A stretch of 64,000 bases of DNA from Kitasatospora sp. NBC_01287 (GTDB lineage Bacteria; Actinomycetota; Actinomycetes; Streptomycetales; Streptomycetaceae), in the NCBI RefSeq assembly GCF_026340565.1, contig NZ_JAPEPB010000001.1, positions 4,192,501 through 4,256,500 on the forward strand, given 5' to 3'. Below the pieces are notes generated by a model, which was given only the letters and a program-made list of their open reading frames with translations, had not been told where the DNA came from and ran no database searches. Below, one piece after another: positions 7,701 to 16,222 of the stretch (positions are counted from its first letter, which is position 1; every line of letters starts with the position of its first letter). A program made the position numbers and the translations under genes.

Positions 7701-9800
7701 GTGCAATCCCCCGCCACCACCGACTCCACCGCTGCTGCCGCCGCGACTGCCACTGCCGCAGCCGCGACCGATCCGCTGCAGCGCGAGCGCGACCACCTGG
7801 CCTCCTCCCGCGCAGCCCTGCGCGCGATGCGCGAGGACGCCCAGGCGCTGAACATCTCCGACGTCGCCGGCACCTGGGTCACCCAGCAGGTGCTGCACAA
7901 CCAGATCCAGCGGCGGATCGCCGCGCTGGCCGACCTCGTACACACCCCGCTCTTCTTCGGTCGGCTGGACTTCCGGCACGCGATCACGACCGAGGTGTCC
8001 GAGGGGGCCGGCGGCGAGCGGTTCTACATCGGCCGGCGCCACGTGCACGACGCCGAGGGCGACCCGATGGTGATCGACTGGCGGGCACCGGTCTCGCAGA
8101 CCTTCTACCGGGCCAGCCGCAAGGACCCGCTGGGCATCGACAAGCGACGGCGGTTCGGTTACACCGCAGGCGAGTTGACCGCCTACGAGGACGAGAACCT
8201 GAGCGACCCGACCGAGCAGGAGACCGCCTCCGCCCTGCTCGCGGCCGAGATCGAGAAGCCCCGCGTCGGCCCGATGCGCGACATCGTGGCCACCATCCAG
8301 CCCGAGCAGGACGAGATCGTCCGCGCCGACGTCTCCGGCACGGTCTGCGTGCAGGGCGCCCCCGGCACCGGCAAGACGGCGGTGGGCCTGCACCGGGTGG
8401 CGTACCTGCTCTACGCCCACCGCGAGCGCCTGGCCAAGTCCGGCACCCTGGTGATCGGGCCGAACTCCTCCTTCCTCTCCTACATCGAGCAGGTGCTGCC
8501 CGCGCTGGGCGAGTTGGAGGTGGCCCAGGCCACCGTGCAGGAGCTGGTGAAGCACGTCGAGGTGCGCGGCACCGACAGCGCCGAGGCCGCCGGGATCAAG
8601 GGCGACGCGCGGCTGGCCGAGGTGCTGCGCCGCGCGGTGCGGGCCGGGATCACCATGCCCACCGAGCCCTGCGTGGTGGTCCGCGGCTCCCGCAGGTGGC
8701 GCGTTCCCGCCCATGAACTGGTCGACATCATCGAGGAGCTGGCCTGCCGGGACATCCGCTACGGGGCCGCGCTGGAGGCGCTGCCGCAGCGGATCGCGCA
8801 CGCGGTGCTGCTCAAGATGGAGCAGGGCGGCGAGGCCCCCGACGACCGGGTGCAGGACGCGGTGGCCAGGTCGCGCGAGGTCAAGGCGATGGCCAAGGCC
8901 TGCTGGCCGCCGGTCGACCCGGCCAAGCTGGTGCACCGGCTGCTCACCGACGCGCGGTTCCTGGCCGAGTGCGCCGAGGGGATCCTGACCGCCGAGGAGC
9001 AGGAGGCGATCCGCTGGCCCAAGCCGGGGCGCTCGCTGCGGACCGCGCCCTGGACGGCCGCGGACGCCGTGCTGGTGGACGAGGCCACCGACCTGGTGCA
9101 CCGCACGCCCTCGCTCGGCCACGTGGTGCTGGACGAGGCGCAGGACCTCTCGCCGATGCAGTACCGCGCGGTGGGCCGGCGCTGCAGCACCGGCTCGGCC
9201 ACCGTGCTGGGTGACCTGGCGCAGGGCACCACCCCCTGGGCGACCGGCAGTTGGCCCGAGGCACTGCGCCACCTGGGCAAGCCGGGCGCGCACGTCGAGG
9301 AGCTGACCGTGGGCTTCCGGGTGCCGGAGGAGGTGATCGGCTACGCCTCGCGGCTGCTGCCGGCCATCGCCCCCGGGCTCGCTCCGGCGACCTCGATCCG
9401 CACCGGGGCGAACTCGCTGACGATCCGTCAGGTTGCCGAGGACGAGCAGGTCGAGGCGGTGCTGCGGGCCTGCCGGGAGTCGCTCGCGCACGAGGGCTCG
9501 ACCGGCCTGATCGCCGCCGACGCGCGCCTGCCGCTCTTCGAGCGGGCGCTGGCCGAAGCCGGCCTGGACTACCTGGTGCCCGGCGCCGAGACCACCGCGG
9601 AGGCCCGGCTCACCCTGGTGCCCGCCTCGCTGGCCAAGGGCCTGGAGTACGACTACGTGGTGCTCGACGAGCCCGCCGCCGTGGTGGCCGGCGAGCCGGA
9701 CGAGCGCACCGGCCTGCGCCGGCTGTACGTGTCGCTCACCCGTGCGGTCTCCGGCCTGACGGTGCTGCACGCCCAGCCGCTGCCGGCCGAGTTGGGCTGA
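7701..9800 (+). CDS. helD: HelD-type RNA polymerase-recycling ATPase
   Basis: A 699-residue UvrD/Rep-like superfamily 1 protein. After an Ala/Thr-rich start comes a long N-terminal coiled-coil arm (RERDHLASSRAALRAMREDA), which in HelD proteins enters the RNA polymerase secondary channel. A DPMVIDWRAPVSQTFYRA strand follows, typical of HelD. Walker A GAPGTGKT lies near residue 219. Walker B/DEAQ is in HVVLDEAQDLSPMQ near 477. The last motor motif is LYVSLTRAVSGL near the C-terminus. HelD proteins remove stalled RNA polymerase from DNA, and some actinobacterial members protect against rifampicin. The GTG at 7701 is the chosen start. Confidence 0.9.
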   Translation: MQSPATTDSTAAAAATATAAAATDPLQRERDHLASSRAALRAMREDAQALNISDVAGTWVTQQVLHNQIQRRIAALADLVHTPLFFGRLDFRHAITTEVSEGAGGERFYIGRRHVHDAEGDPMVIDWRAPVSQTFYRASRKDPLGIDKRRRFGYTAGELTAYEDENLSDPTEQETASALLAAEIEKPRVGPMRDIVATIQPEQDEIVRADVSGTVCVQGAPGTGKTAVGLHRVAYLLYAHRERLAKSGTLVIGPNSSFLSYIEQVLPALGELEVAQATVQELVKHVEVRGTDSAEAAGIKGDARLAEVLRRAVRAGITMPTEPCVVVRGSRRWRVPAHELVDIIEELACRDIRYGAALEALPQRIAHAVLLKMEQGGEAPDDRVQDAVARSREVKAMAKACWPPVDPAKLVHRLLTDARFLAECAEGILTAEEQEAIRWPKPGRSLRTAPWTAADAVLVDEATDLVHRTPSLGHVVLDEAQDLSPMQYRAVGRRCSTGSATVLGDLAQGTTPWATGSWPEALRHLGKPGAHVEELTVGFRVPEEVIGYASRLLPAIAPGLAPATSIRTGANSLTIRQVAEDEQVEAVLRACRESLAHEGSTGLIAADARLPLFERALAEAGLDYLVPGAETTAEARLTLVPASLAKGLEYDYVVLDEPAAVVAGEPDERTGLRRLYVSLTRAVSGLTVLHAQPLPAELG

Positions 9801-9811
9801 GACCCCGGGGT

Positions 9812-9829
9812 GGTCCGGGTGACCGGACC
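9812..9829. terminator. Hairpin between convergent helD and cutC
   Basis: GGTCCGG and CCGGACC (9812-9818, 9823-9829) flank a GTGA loop in the 53-base gap between the two convergent genes. It is perfect but lacks a T-run, as usual for high-GC actinomycete terminators. Confidence 0.5.
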
Positions 9830-9853
9830 GCCCCTCGTCCGCCGCGCCCGGTG

Positions 9854-10540
9854 CTACTCGCCGATCAGCGCCCGCCACTGGGCCACCTTGGCGGCGTCCA
9901 CCGGCGAGTCCCAGCCCGCGGTCCGCACCGCACCGCCCACGTGGAAGCCGTCGAAGCCCTCCGCGACCAGCTCCGGCAGGTGCTCGGCGCGCAGGCCGCC
10001 GCCGATCAGGATCCGCGGCCGGTAGCCCGGCTCCCCGGCCTTGGCCAGCTCCCCGGTCAGCACCTCGCGCCCGGCCGCCACCCCGGCGGCGGCGCCCGAG
10101 GTGAGGAAGGTGTCCAGGCCGGGCAGGTCCGCCAGGGCCGCGCGCAGCGCCGAGCGGTCGGCGCTGTGGTCGATCGCCCGGTGGAAGGTCCAGCGGCAGC
10201 CCGCCACCGCCTCGGCGACGGCCAGCACGGCGGGCAGGTCCACCTCGCCGGCCGCGTCCAGGAACCCGAGGACGAACTCCTCGGCGCCTTCGGCCCGCAG
10301 CGCGGCCGCGCGGTCCCGCAACACGTCCAGGTCGCCCGCCGCGAACCCGTCCTGGAGCCGCAGCATCACCCGCAGCGGCAGGTCCACGGCGGCCCGGATC
10401 GCGGCGAAGTCGGCGACGGCGGGAGTGAGGCCGTCGGCGGCCATGTCGGTGACCAGTTCGAGGCGGTCGGCACCACCGGACTGCGCGGCCTTGGCATCCT
10501 GGGCGGTCAGCGCGATGACTTCGAATATTGGTCTAGACAT
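9854..10540 (-). CDS. cutC: CutC-family protein
   Basis: 228 residues forming the TIM-barrel typical of CutC: start FEVIALTAQDAKAAQSGGAD, then LELVTDMAADGLTPAVADF, the FHRAIDH core motif and the late ILIGGGLRAEHLPEL strand. CutC was named for copper homeostasis, but the molecular role is unresolved; human and bacterial members bind Cu(I) weakly. The ATG at 10540 is preferred; seven codons upstream in frame are unlike the family. There is no good ribosome site, so translation may be leaderless or nearly so. The start codon sits inside a DasR-like palindromic sequence. Confidence 0.88.
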   Translation of the reverse strand: MSRPIFEVIALTAQDAKAAQSGGADRLELVTDMAADGLTPAVADFAAIRAAVDLPLRVMLRLQDGFAAGDLDVLRDRAAALRAEGAEEFVLGFLDAAGEVDLPAVLAVAEAVAGCRWTFHRAIDHSADRSALRAALADLPGLDTFLTSGAAAGVAAGREVLTGELAKAGEPGYRPRILIGGGLRAEHLPELVAEGFDGFHVGGAVRTAGWDSPVDAAKVAQWRALIGE

Positions 10541-10550
10541 ATCAGTAGAC
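10527..10550. promoter_or_regulatory. DasR-like box and palindrome at the cutC start
   Basis: ATTGGTCTAGACATAT (10527-10542) keeps the core TGGTCTAGAC of the DasR element A(C/G)TGGTCTAGACCA(C/G)T and matches 12 of 16 positions. Overlapping it, GTCTA (10531-10535) and TAGAC (10546-10550) form a second inverted repeat. Either would place a repressor over the cutC start codon. The site could equally belong to another GntR-family regulator. Confidence 0.45.
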
Positions 10551-10651
10551 TGCCACACCACCCGACCCCGCGGCGAGCCCCCGGCCCGCCAAAGGCCGGG
10601 CCCGACCGCCTCGACCAGCGGGCGGGCCCGGCCCCGGGGCCGGCCGACCGC

Positions 10652-11605
10652 TCAGCCGAGCGGCACCCCCGCACCCGCCCGAGCGGACCGCCGCCGCAGC
10701 TCCACCAGCGCCGCGAGTGCCAGCGGCAGCATCGTCAGCTCCCCGTTCGGCGTGCGGCCGCCCAGCAGGGCCCCGTTGATCGGCGCCAGCAGCGAGAGCC
10801 CGGCCGGCACCAGCACCGCGAGGCTCAGCGCGCCGCGCCGCAGCACGGCCACCGTCACCAGGACGAGCGCGAGCGCACCACCCAACTCGGCCCACGAGGT
10901 CAGCGGGTTGCGGATCAGCGGGGCCAGGGATCCCCCGATCGCGACGATCCCGACCCCCAGCGTCAGGGCCAGGACCGCCCAGCGCCGAGAGGCCCGACCG
11001 ACCCGGCCCGCGTGGAGGCCGAGGTCGAGGCGGTCGCGGGGCGCCGCGAGCAGCAGCAGCGGCCAGACCAGTGGCGCCAGCCTTTCGAGCGCCCACTGCA
11101 CGTAGGAGGACAATTCACCATCGCTGGGCAGGGTGTAGTGGAGCCACCTCACATCCACCAGGACCGCCGCCGCCACCGCGAGCAGCGCGCCGAAGCGCAC
11201 CACCGTCCAGCGGTCGAGCAGCGCGGCGACCAGCACCGGCAGGGAAAGCGCGGACTGCGCGTACCAGAGCACCGAGAAGAGGCCGAGCGGCGCGCCGGGC
11301 GACGACTCGTCCACGATCAGCAGCCAGAGCAGGGTCACCCCCGCCCAGGTGCCGACGACCAGCGGCGCCGCCGTGCCGAACAGCCGCCCGGCGGGCCGGC
11401 TGGAGGTCAGCCCGAGCCGCAGCCGGATCCCGTACGCGGCGACGCCGTACAACTCCCTGGCCCGCGCGAAGCGGCCGGCCGCCTCGGTCGTGTCGGCGAA
11501 GACCTCCGCGATCTCCGCCCCGCGCTCGACCCGGTAGCGCCTCGGGTAGCACCGCAGCGCCAGCCGCAACCCCACCGCTCCGATGGTTCCCTGACCCTCA
11601 CTCAT
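10652..11605 (-). CDS. Polytopic membrane protein paired with PadR regulator
   Basis: 317 residues. A cytosolic N-terminus with LRCYPRRYRVERGAEIAEVFAD (residues about 17-38) matches the conserved head of small actinomycete membrane proteins co-transcribed with PadR regulators. About seven hydrophobic segments follow, for example PLVVGTWAGVTLLWLLIV and ALALVLVTVAVL. Function is unknown; such pairs often belong to envelope or antibiotic stress circuits. Its ATG overlaps the TGA of the upstream padR gene by four bases (ATGA), so the two are translationally coupled and share the operator at 11958. Confidence 0.75.
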   Translation of the reverse strand: MSEGQGTIGAVGLRLALRCYPRRYRVERGAEIAEVFADTTEAAGRFARARELYGVAAYGIRLRLGLTSSRPAGRLFGTAAPLVVGTWAGVTLLWLLIVDESSPGAPLGLFSVLWYAQSALSLPVLVAALLDRWTVVRFGALLAVAAAVLVDVRWLHYTLPSDGELSSYVQWALERLAPLVWPLLLLAAPRDRLDLGLHAGRVGRASRRWAVLALTLGVGIVAIGGSLAPLIRNPLTSWAELGGALALVLVTVAVLRRGALSLAVLVPAGLSLLAPINGALLGGRTPNGELTMLPLALAALVELRRRSARAGAGVPLG

Positions 11606-11934
11606 GCCCAGACCCCTCTGGCTATCGGCCGCACGACGGCGAGTCGGCGCTCGGCCTCGGCGGCCACCACCCGCAGCCGCTCGGCCTCCTCGGCGAGCAC
11701 GGTGCGCCCGACGTCGCTCAGCGCGTAGGTGCGCCGGGCCCGTCCGTCCACCACCTGATCGCTCTCGACCCTGATCAATCCCTGGTCCAGCAGCCGGTCC
11801 AGCGCCGTGTAGAGGGTGCCGGTGCGCATCGCGACCCGGCCGCCGGAGATCGTGGCGATCTCCTGGATGAGCGCGTAGCCGTGCCGTGGGGCATCGGCCA
11901 GCGCGGTGAGCAGGAGCAGCGTCGGCTCCTGCAT
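11602..11934 (-). CDS. PadR-family transcriptional regulator
   Basis: 110 residues with the PadR winged helix: QEPTLLLLTALADAPRHGYALIQEI, the recognition helix and wing region RTGTLYTALDRLLDQGLI, then a C-terminal helix for dimerisation. The ATG at 11934 has AGGACGG upstream and gives the normal N-terminus; a frame extending to 11976 would run into the operator. It probably represses itself and the coupled membrane-protein gene through the palindrome just upstream. The inducing ligand is unknown. Confidence 0.88.
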   Translation of the reverse strand: MQEPTLLLLTALADAPRHGYALIQEIATISGGRVAMRTGTLYTALDRLLDQGLIRVESDQVVDGRARRTYALSDVGRTVLAEEAERLRVVAAEAERRLAVVRPIARGVWA

Positions 11935-11957
11935 AGCCCGTCCTGTCATGTGTCTAC

Positions 11958-11978
11958 ATATATCGATCATCGGCATAT
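11958..11978. promoter_or_regulatory. Probable PadR operator
   Basis: A 21-base interrupted palindrome, ATAT-NN-CGAT-C-ATCG-NN-ATAT, lies 24 bases upstream of the padR start codon. AT-rich ATAT arms around a CGAT core are typical of PadR-type operators, and the sequence stands out in GC-rich surroundings. It also lies between padR and the divergent HD-domain gene, so it may control both. Confidence 0.65.
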
Positions 11979-12017
11979 CTGTCCATACCTCGACCCCTGA
12001 CAGGGCTCGGGAGCAGA

Positions 12018-12677
12018 ATGACCGTCATGCCGACCGAACCGCACCCCGCCACCGACGTCCTGCTGGAGCGCTGGAGCGCCCTGCTGGAGCGCTGCGGGGC
12101 CACCACCGACCCGGCGCCGTACGGGCGCGCCCTGCTCGCGCGCTGGGCCGAGCCGCAGCGCCGCTACCACACCACAGACCACCTGCTGGCGGTGCTGGAC
12201 GAGGTGGACGCCCTCGCCGAGTACGCCGAGGACCCGGACGCCGTGCGGCTGGCGGCCTGGTTCCATGACGCCGTGTACCAGCCGGACCGCTCCGAGAACG
12301 AGGAGCGCAGCGCCCAGCTGGCGATCCGCGCGCTGGGCGAGGCGGGGCTGGCGGCCGCGCTCATCGAGCGGGTGGTGCGGCTGGTCCGGCTGACCGCCGA
12401 CCACCACCCGCGGCCCGGCGACCGGGACGGCGAGGTGCTCTGCGACGCCGACCTCGCGGTGCTGGGCCGCCCCGCCGAGGCCTACGCGGCGTACACCGCG
12501 GCGGTGCGCGAGGAGTACGCCTTCGTCCCCGAGGAGGCCTTCCGCGACGGACGCGCGGCCATCCTGCGGCAGTTGCTCGAACTGCCCGCGCTCTACCGCA
12601 CCCCCGAGGGGCACACCCGCTACGACGGGCAGGCCCGCGCCAACCTGGCGGCGGAGCTCAGCACACTGACCTCATAG
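12018..12677 (+). CDS. Predicted HD-superfamily metal-dependent phosphohydrolase
   Basis: 219 residues of the HD-type family annotated as predicted metal-dependent phosphohydrolase. Metal ligand motifs are RRYHTTDHLLAVLDEVD near residue 48, the HD doublet in AAWFHDAVYQP near 76, a later DHHPRPGD and CDADLAVLG near 145. The family is all-helical and cytoplasmic, and its substrate is unknown. It is divergent from padR and overlaps the convergent downstream gene by six bases. The first ATG (12018) is used; MPTEP four codons later is an alternative. Confidence 0.8.
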   Translation: MTVMPTEPHPATDVLLERWSALLERCGATTDPAPYGRALLARWAEPQRRYHTTDHLLAVLDEVDALAEYAEDPDAVRLAAWFHDAVYQPDRSENEERSAQLAIRALGEAGLAAALIERVVRLVRLTADHHPRPGDRDGEVLCDADLAVLGRPAEAYAAYTAAVREEYAFVPEEAFRDGRAAILRQLLELPALYRTPEGHTRYDGQARANLAAELSTLTS

Positions 12678-13040
12678 CGAACCGACGGGCGCCACCGCGA
12701 CGCCCTCCTTGCCGCACACCCAGTGCGGATCGGGCCCCAACTCGGGTTCCACGCTGAGCGCGTGCGGGTCCCCGTCCTGCGCGCAGGCCTGGCAGAGCGG
12801 CCACCGGCCCCAGCCCTCCAGCAGCGCGTCCTGGACGTCCTGGGCGACCAGCCCGAGCACGAACCCGGTCCCGTCCGGCCACTGCTCCAGCCACCACCGC
12901 CGGTGCGTCACGGCGTCCTCCACCAGGGAGACCACCGCGGCGTCGGCCACGTCCCGGGCGGAGAGGTCGGCAAGGATCAGCGCCCTGGCACGGTGCAGGG
13001 CGGCCTCGATATCGGCCACGCGTTCGATCTCCTTCACCAC
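12672..13040 (-). CDS. Hypothetical protein with C-terminal Cys pairs
   Basis: 122 residues. An N-terminal helical half contains VADIEAALHRARALILADL; Trp-rich RRWWLEQWPDGTGF follows; then a C-terminal segment with CQAC and a later single Cys in WVCGKEG. Three cysteines and an adjacent His suggest an incomplete zinc-binding site. I recognise no family. The GTG at 13040 or the one at 13037 may be used. Its 3' end overlaps the HD-domain gene by six bases on the opposite strand. Confidence 0.6.
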   Translation of the reverse strand: MVKEIERVADIEAALHRARALILADLSARDVADAAVVSLVEDAVTHRRWWLEQWPDGTGFVLGLVAQDVQDALLEGWGRWPLCQACAQDGDPHALSVEPELGPDPHWVCGKEGVAVAPVGSL

Positions 13041-13090
13041 TCACGACACACAGCAGGTCGCACGACGGGTCGCACGACAGGCCACAACGG

Positions 13091-13122
13091 ACAGGGGCGG
13101 CCCCCGAAGGAGCCGCCCCTGT
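13091..13122 (-). terminator. groEL terminator hairpin
   Basis: ACAGGGGCGGC (13091-13101) pairs perfectly with GCCGCCCCTGT (13112-13122) around a 10-base loop, about 30 bases beyond the groEL stop. Confidence 0.75.
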
Positions 13123-13134
13123 CACAGGTCAACC

Positions 13135-13150
13135 GATCCTGAAGTCAGGA

Positions 13151-13160
<10 letters not shown>
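13135..13160. repeat. Imperfect 14-bp duplication over the groEL stop
   Basis: GATCCTGAAGTC (13135-13146) and GATCAGAAGTCC (13149-13160) are adjacent imperfect copies differing by a small indel. The groEL stop codon (13151-13153, read on the minus strand) falls inside the second copy. Confidence 0.6.
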
Positions 13161-14773
<1,613 letters not shown>

Positions 14774-14891
14774 CGGAAGTGGTCCTCCAGGACACGTCGA
14801 CTGCTCGGACCGGTGGCGCCCGCGACGGACGGCCCTGGTGTGCGGGGGGCCTGTCCCCTACCGCTCCCGGGGGCCTCACCGACCCGGTCCG

Positions 14892-14936
14892 TTGTCACTC
14901 TCAAGCTGTGAGTGCTAACGCCAATGATTAGCACTC
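14892..14936 (-). promoter_or_regulatory. CIRCE element with an extra third arm
   Basis: On the plus strand TTGTCACTC (14892-14900), nine bases, GAGTGCTAA (14910-14918) form a standard CIRCE site for HrcA. Another nine bases further lies TTAGCACTC (14928-14936), a perfect complement of the middle arm. Three arms at regular 9-base spacing thus precede groEL. Read on the minus strand, the outer arm is the most upstream one. Confidence 0.9.
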
Positions 14937-14992
14937 CGGCATGGCGAGTGCAAGCTCCTTCGACGAGCCGACCGCAACCGGGCTCGAACGAA

Positions 14993-15043
14993 CGGCAGGC
15001 CCGCAGCCCGCCCCGAGGTCGGGGACGGGATACGGGCCTGCCG
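14993..15043 (-). terminator. Terminator after the cold-shock gene
   Basis: CGGCAGGCCCG (14993-15003) pairs with CGGGCCTGCCG (15033-15043); an inner CCCG/CGGG stem nests inside. It lies about 50 bases beyond the cold-shock gene stop and upstream of the groEL promoter, so it insulates the two. Confidence 0.8.
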
Positions 15044-15090
15044 CTGAACCACCAGCTCGGTGAGAGCCGAGGCTCCGAGGTTCGGAAAGG

Positions 15091-15294
15091 TCAGACCGCC
15101 GCGCGGACCATGTCCGCCTGCGGGCCCTTCTGCCCCTGGGAGATCTCGAACTCGACCCGCTGGCCCTCTTCAAGGGTGCGGTAGCCGTCCATCTGGATCG
15201 CGCTGTAGTGGACGAACACGTCCGCACCACCGTCGACCGCGATGAAGCCGTAGCCCTTCTCCGCGTTGAACCACTTGACGGTGCCCTGAGCCAT
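15091..15294 (-). CDS. Cold-shock-domain protein (CspA family)
   Basis: 67 residues forming a single OB-fold cold-shock domain: AQGTVKWFNAEKGYGFI carries RNP-1 (KGYGFI), followed by DVFVHYSAIQ as RNP-2, then RTLEEGQRVEFEISQG and GPQADMV. It binds single-stranded RNA/DNA and acts as an RNA chaperone. GGGGAG precedes the ATG. The large upstream gap would allow a long 5' leader, as often found in csp genes, but no leader structure could be identified. Confidence 0.95.
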   Translation of the reverse strand: MAQGTVKWFNAEKGYGFIAVDGGADVFVHYSAIQMDGYRTLEEGQRVEFEISQGQKGPQADMVRAAV

Positions 15295-15839
15295 TCCGAA
15301 CTCCCCTAGTGCTGTGCTGGCCCTTCACGCACCCGCAGGTCACGGGCACGGGTCTGGCAGAGATGCCCGAGGAAACCCCCCTGGGCGCGCCCCTGCGTGC
15401 CGCACCGCCCCACCCCCGGAAGCCAGTTGGCGCCGACGGAGCAGGTGAATGCATCGACCGCGGCTGAATGTATCCGCATCGGCGCCCTGTGCAACAGGCC
15501 CACTGGACGCCAATTCGACCGGGGCGCCAAGGGATAGCAAGGGAGGAATGCGACAGAGCTCGCCATTTCGGTCCGGACATAGCGGACGAAACTCACGAAT
15601 AGTCCAAAGAATTCTGACGAGTCGCCGACATGATTCAGGCGATACCTCGGCAGATGGCGTCTCAGGAGCCGGACAGCGCGAGCGGTACTCCAGCGCCGGG
15701 GCCGTCCCCGGGAGCCGGGAACAGCCTATGCCCTGCGGATGGCCGCCACGGACACGGCGCGGGGCGCCACGCCGAGCGCCGGATGTCCGGCACCGGGCAC
15801 GACGCCCCGCTGACCCGCGCGACGGGCGCTGACCGGTCG
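15295..15839. other. Large gap upstream of the cold-shock gene
   Basis: 545 bases between the metO stop and the cold-shock gene start. No open frame in it has convincing composition. The middle part (about 15530-15620) is unusually AT-rich. On the minus strand TTGGAC with CGCTAT 17 bases downstream is a possible weak promoter there, which would give a cold-shock leader of about 280 bases. This is only a suggestion. Confidence 0.35.
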
Positions 15840-16118
15840 TCAGCAGCCGCCCGCCACCGCCGGGATGATCGAGACCCCGGCGCCGTCCTCGACCCCGGTG
15901 GCCAGGCCCTCGGCGAACCGCACGTCGTCGTCGTTCACGTAGACGTTGACGAAACGGCGCAGCTTGCCGCTCTCGTCCAGGATCCGCTGGCCGATGCCGG
16001 GGTGGTTCTTCTCCAGGTCGGCGATGACCTCCTGCAGGGTGGCGCCCTCGGCGCTCACCTCGGCCCGGCCGTCGGTGTAGGTGCGCAGGATGGTCGGGAT
16101 GCGGACGTTGGCGCTCAT
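15840..16118 (-). CDS. metO: MetO-type sulfur carrier protein (MoaD/ThiS fold)
   Basis: 92 residues with the ubiquitin-like MoaD/ThiS/CysO fold: IPTILRTYTDG, GATLQEVIADLEKNHPGI, then RRFVNVYVNDDDVRF and a C-terminal tail. It follows the threonine-synthase-like gene metM on the same strand. In the MetM/MetO system of Streptomyces, the C-terminal thiocarboxylate of MetO supplies sulfur to turn O-phosphohomoserine into homocysteine. The chain ends AVAGGC: a cysteine follows the usual Gly-Gly, so one residue should be removed before activation. CysO of mycobacteria is the alternative orthologue name. Confidence 0.85.
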   Translation of the reverse strand: MSANVRIPTILRTYTDGRAEVSAEGATLQEVIADLEKNHPGIGQRILDESGKLRRFVNVYVNDDDVRFAEGLATGVEDGAGVSIIPAVAGGC

Positions 16119-16166
16119 GGGGGTTGCTCCTCGCGGTGACGGAAGGCCGGGCGGCCGGGCAGGCCG

Positions 16167-16222
16167 GCGTGCTGGCGTGCTGGCGTGCTGACTGGCTGAC
16201 TGGCTGGCGGGCTGACTGGTGG
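16167..16222. repeat. Seven-unit 8-bp tandem array between metM and metO
   Basis: Seven consecutive octamers: GCGTGCTG three times, ACTGGCTG twice, GCGGGCTG, ACTGGTGG. The array ends at the base adjoining the metM stop codon. It fills about half of the 104-base gap between the two co-directional genes. Confidence 0.95.

Noticed and set aside
7641..9878. A 745-codon open frame antisense to helD, and many similar long antisense frames throughout
   Set aside because: Their products are Arg/Gly/Ala/His-rich with no family features. They are frames left open by third-position GC bias opposite real genes.
14910..14936. Reading GAGTGCTAA-N9-TTAGCACTC alone as the CIRCE site
   Set aside because: Its arms are in the reverse order compared with the consensus. 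The canonical pair is TTGTCACTC-N9-GAGTGCTAA, and the other arm is an addition.
16167..16222. Possible CRISPR array
   Set aside because: Units are only 8 bases and contiguous, without spacers or cas genes.
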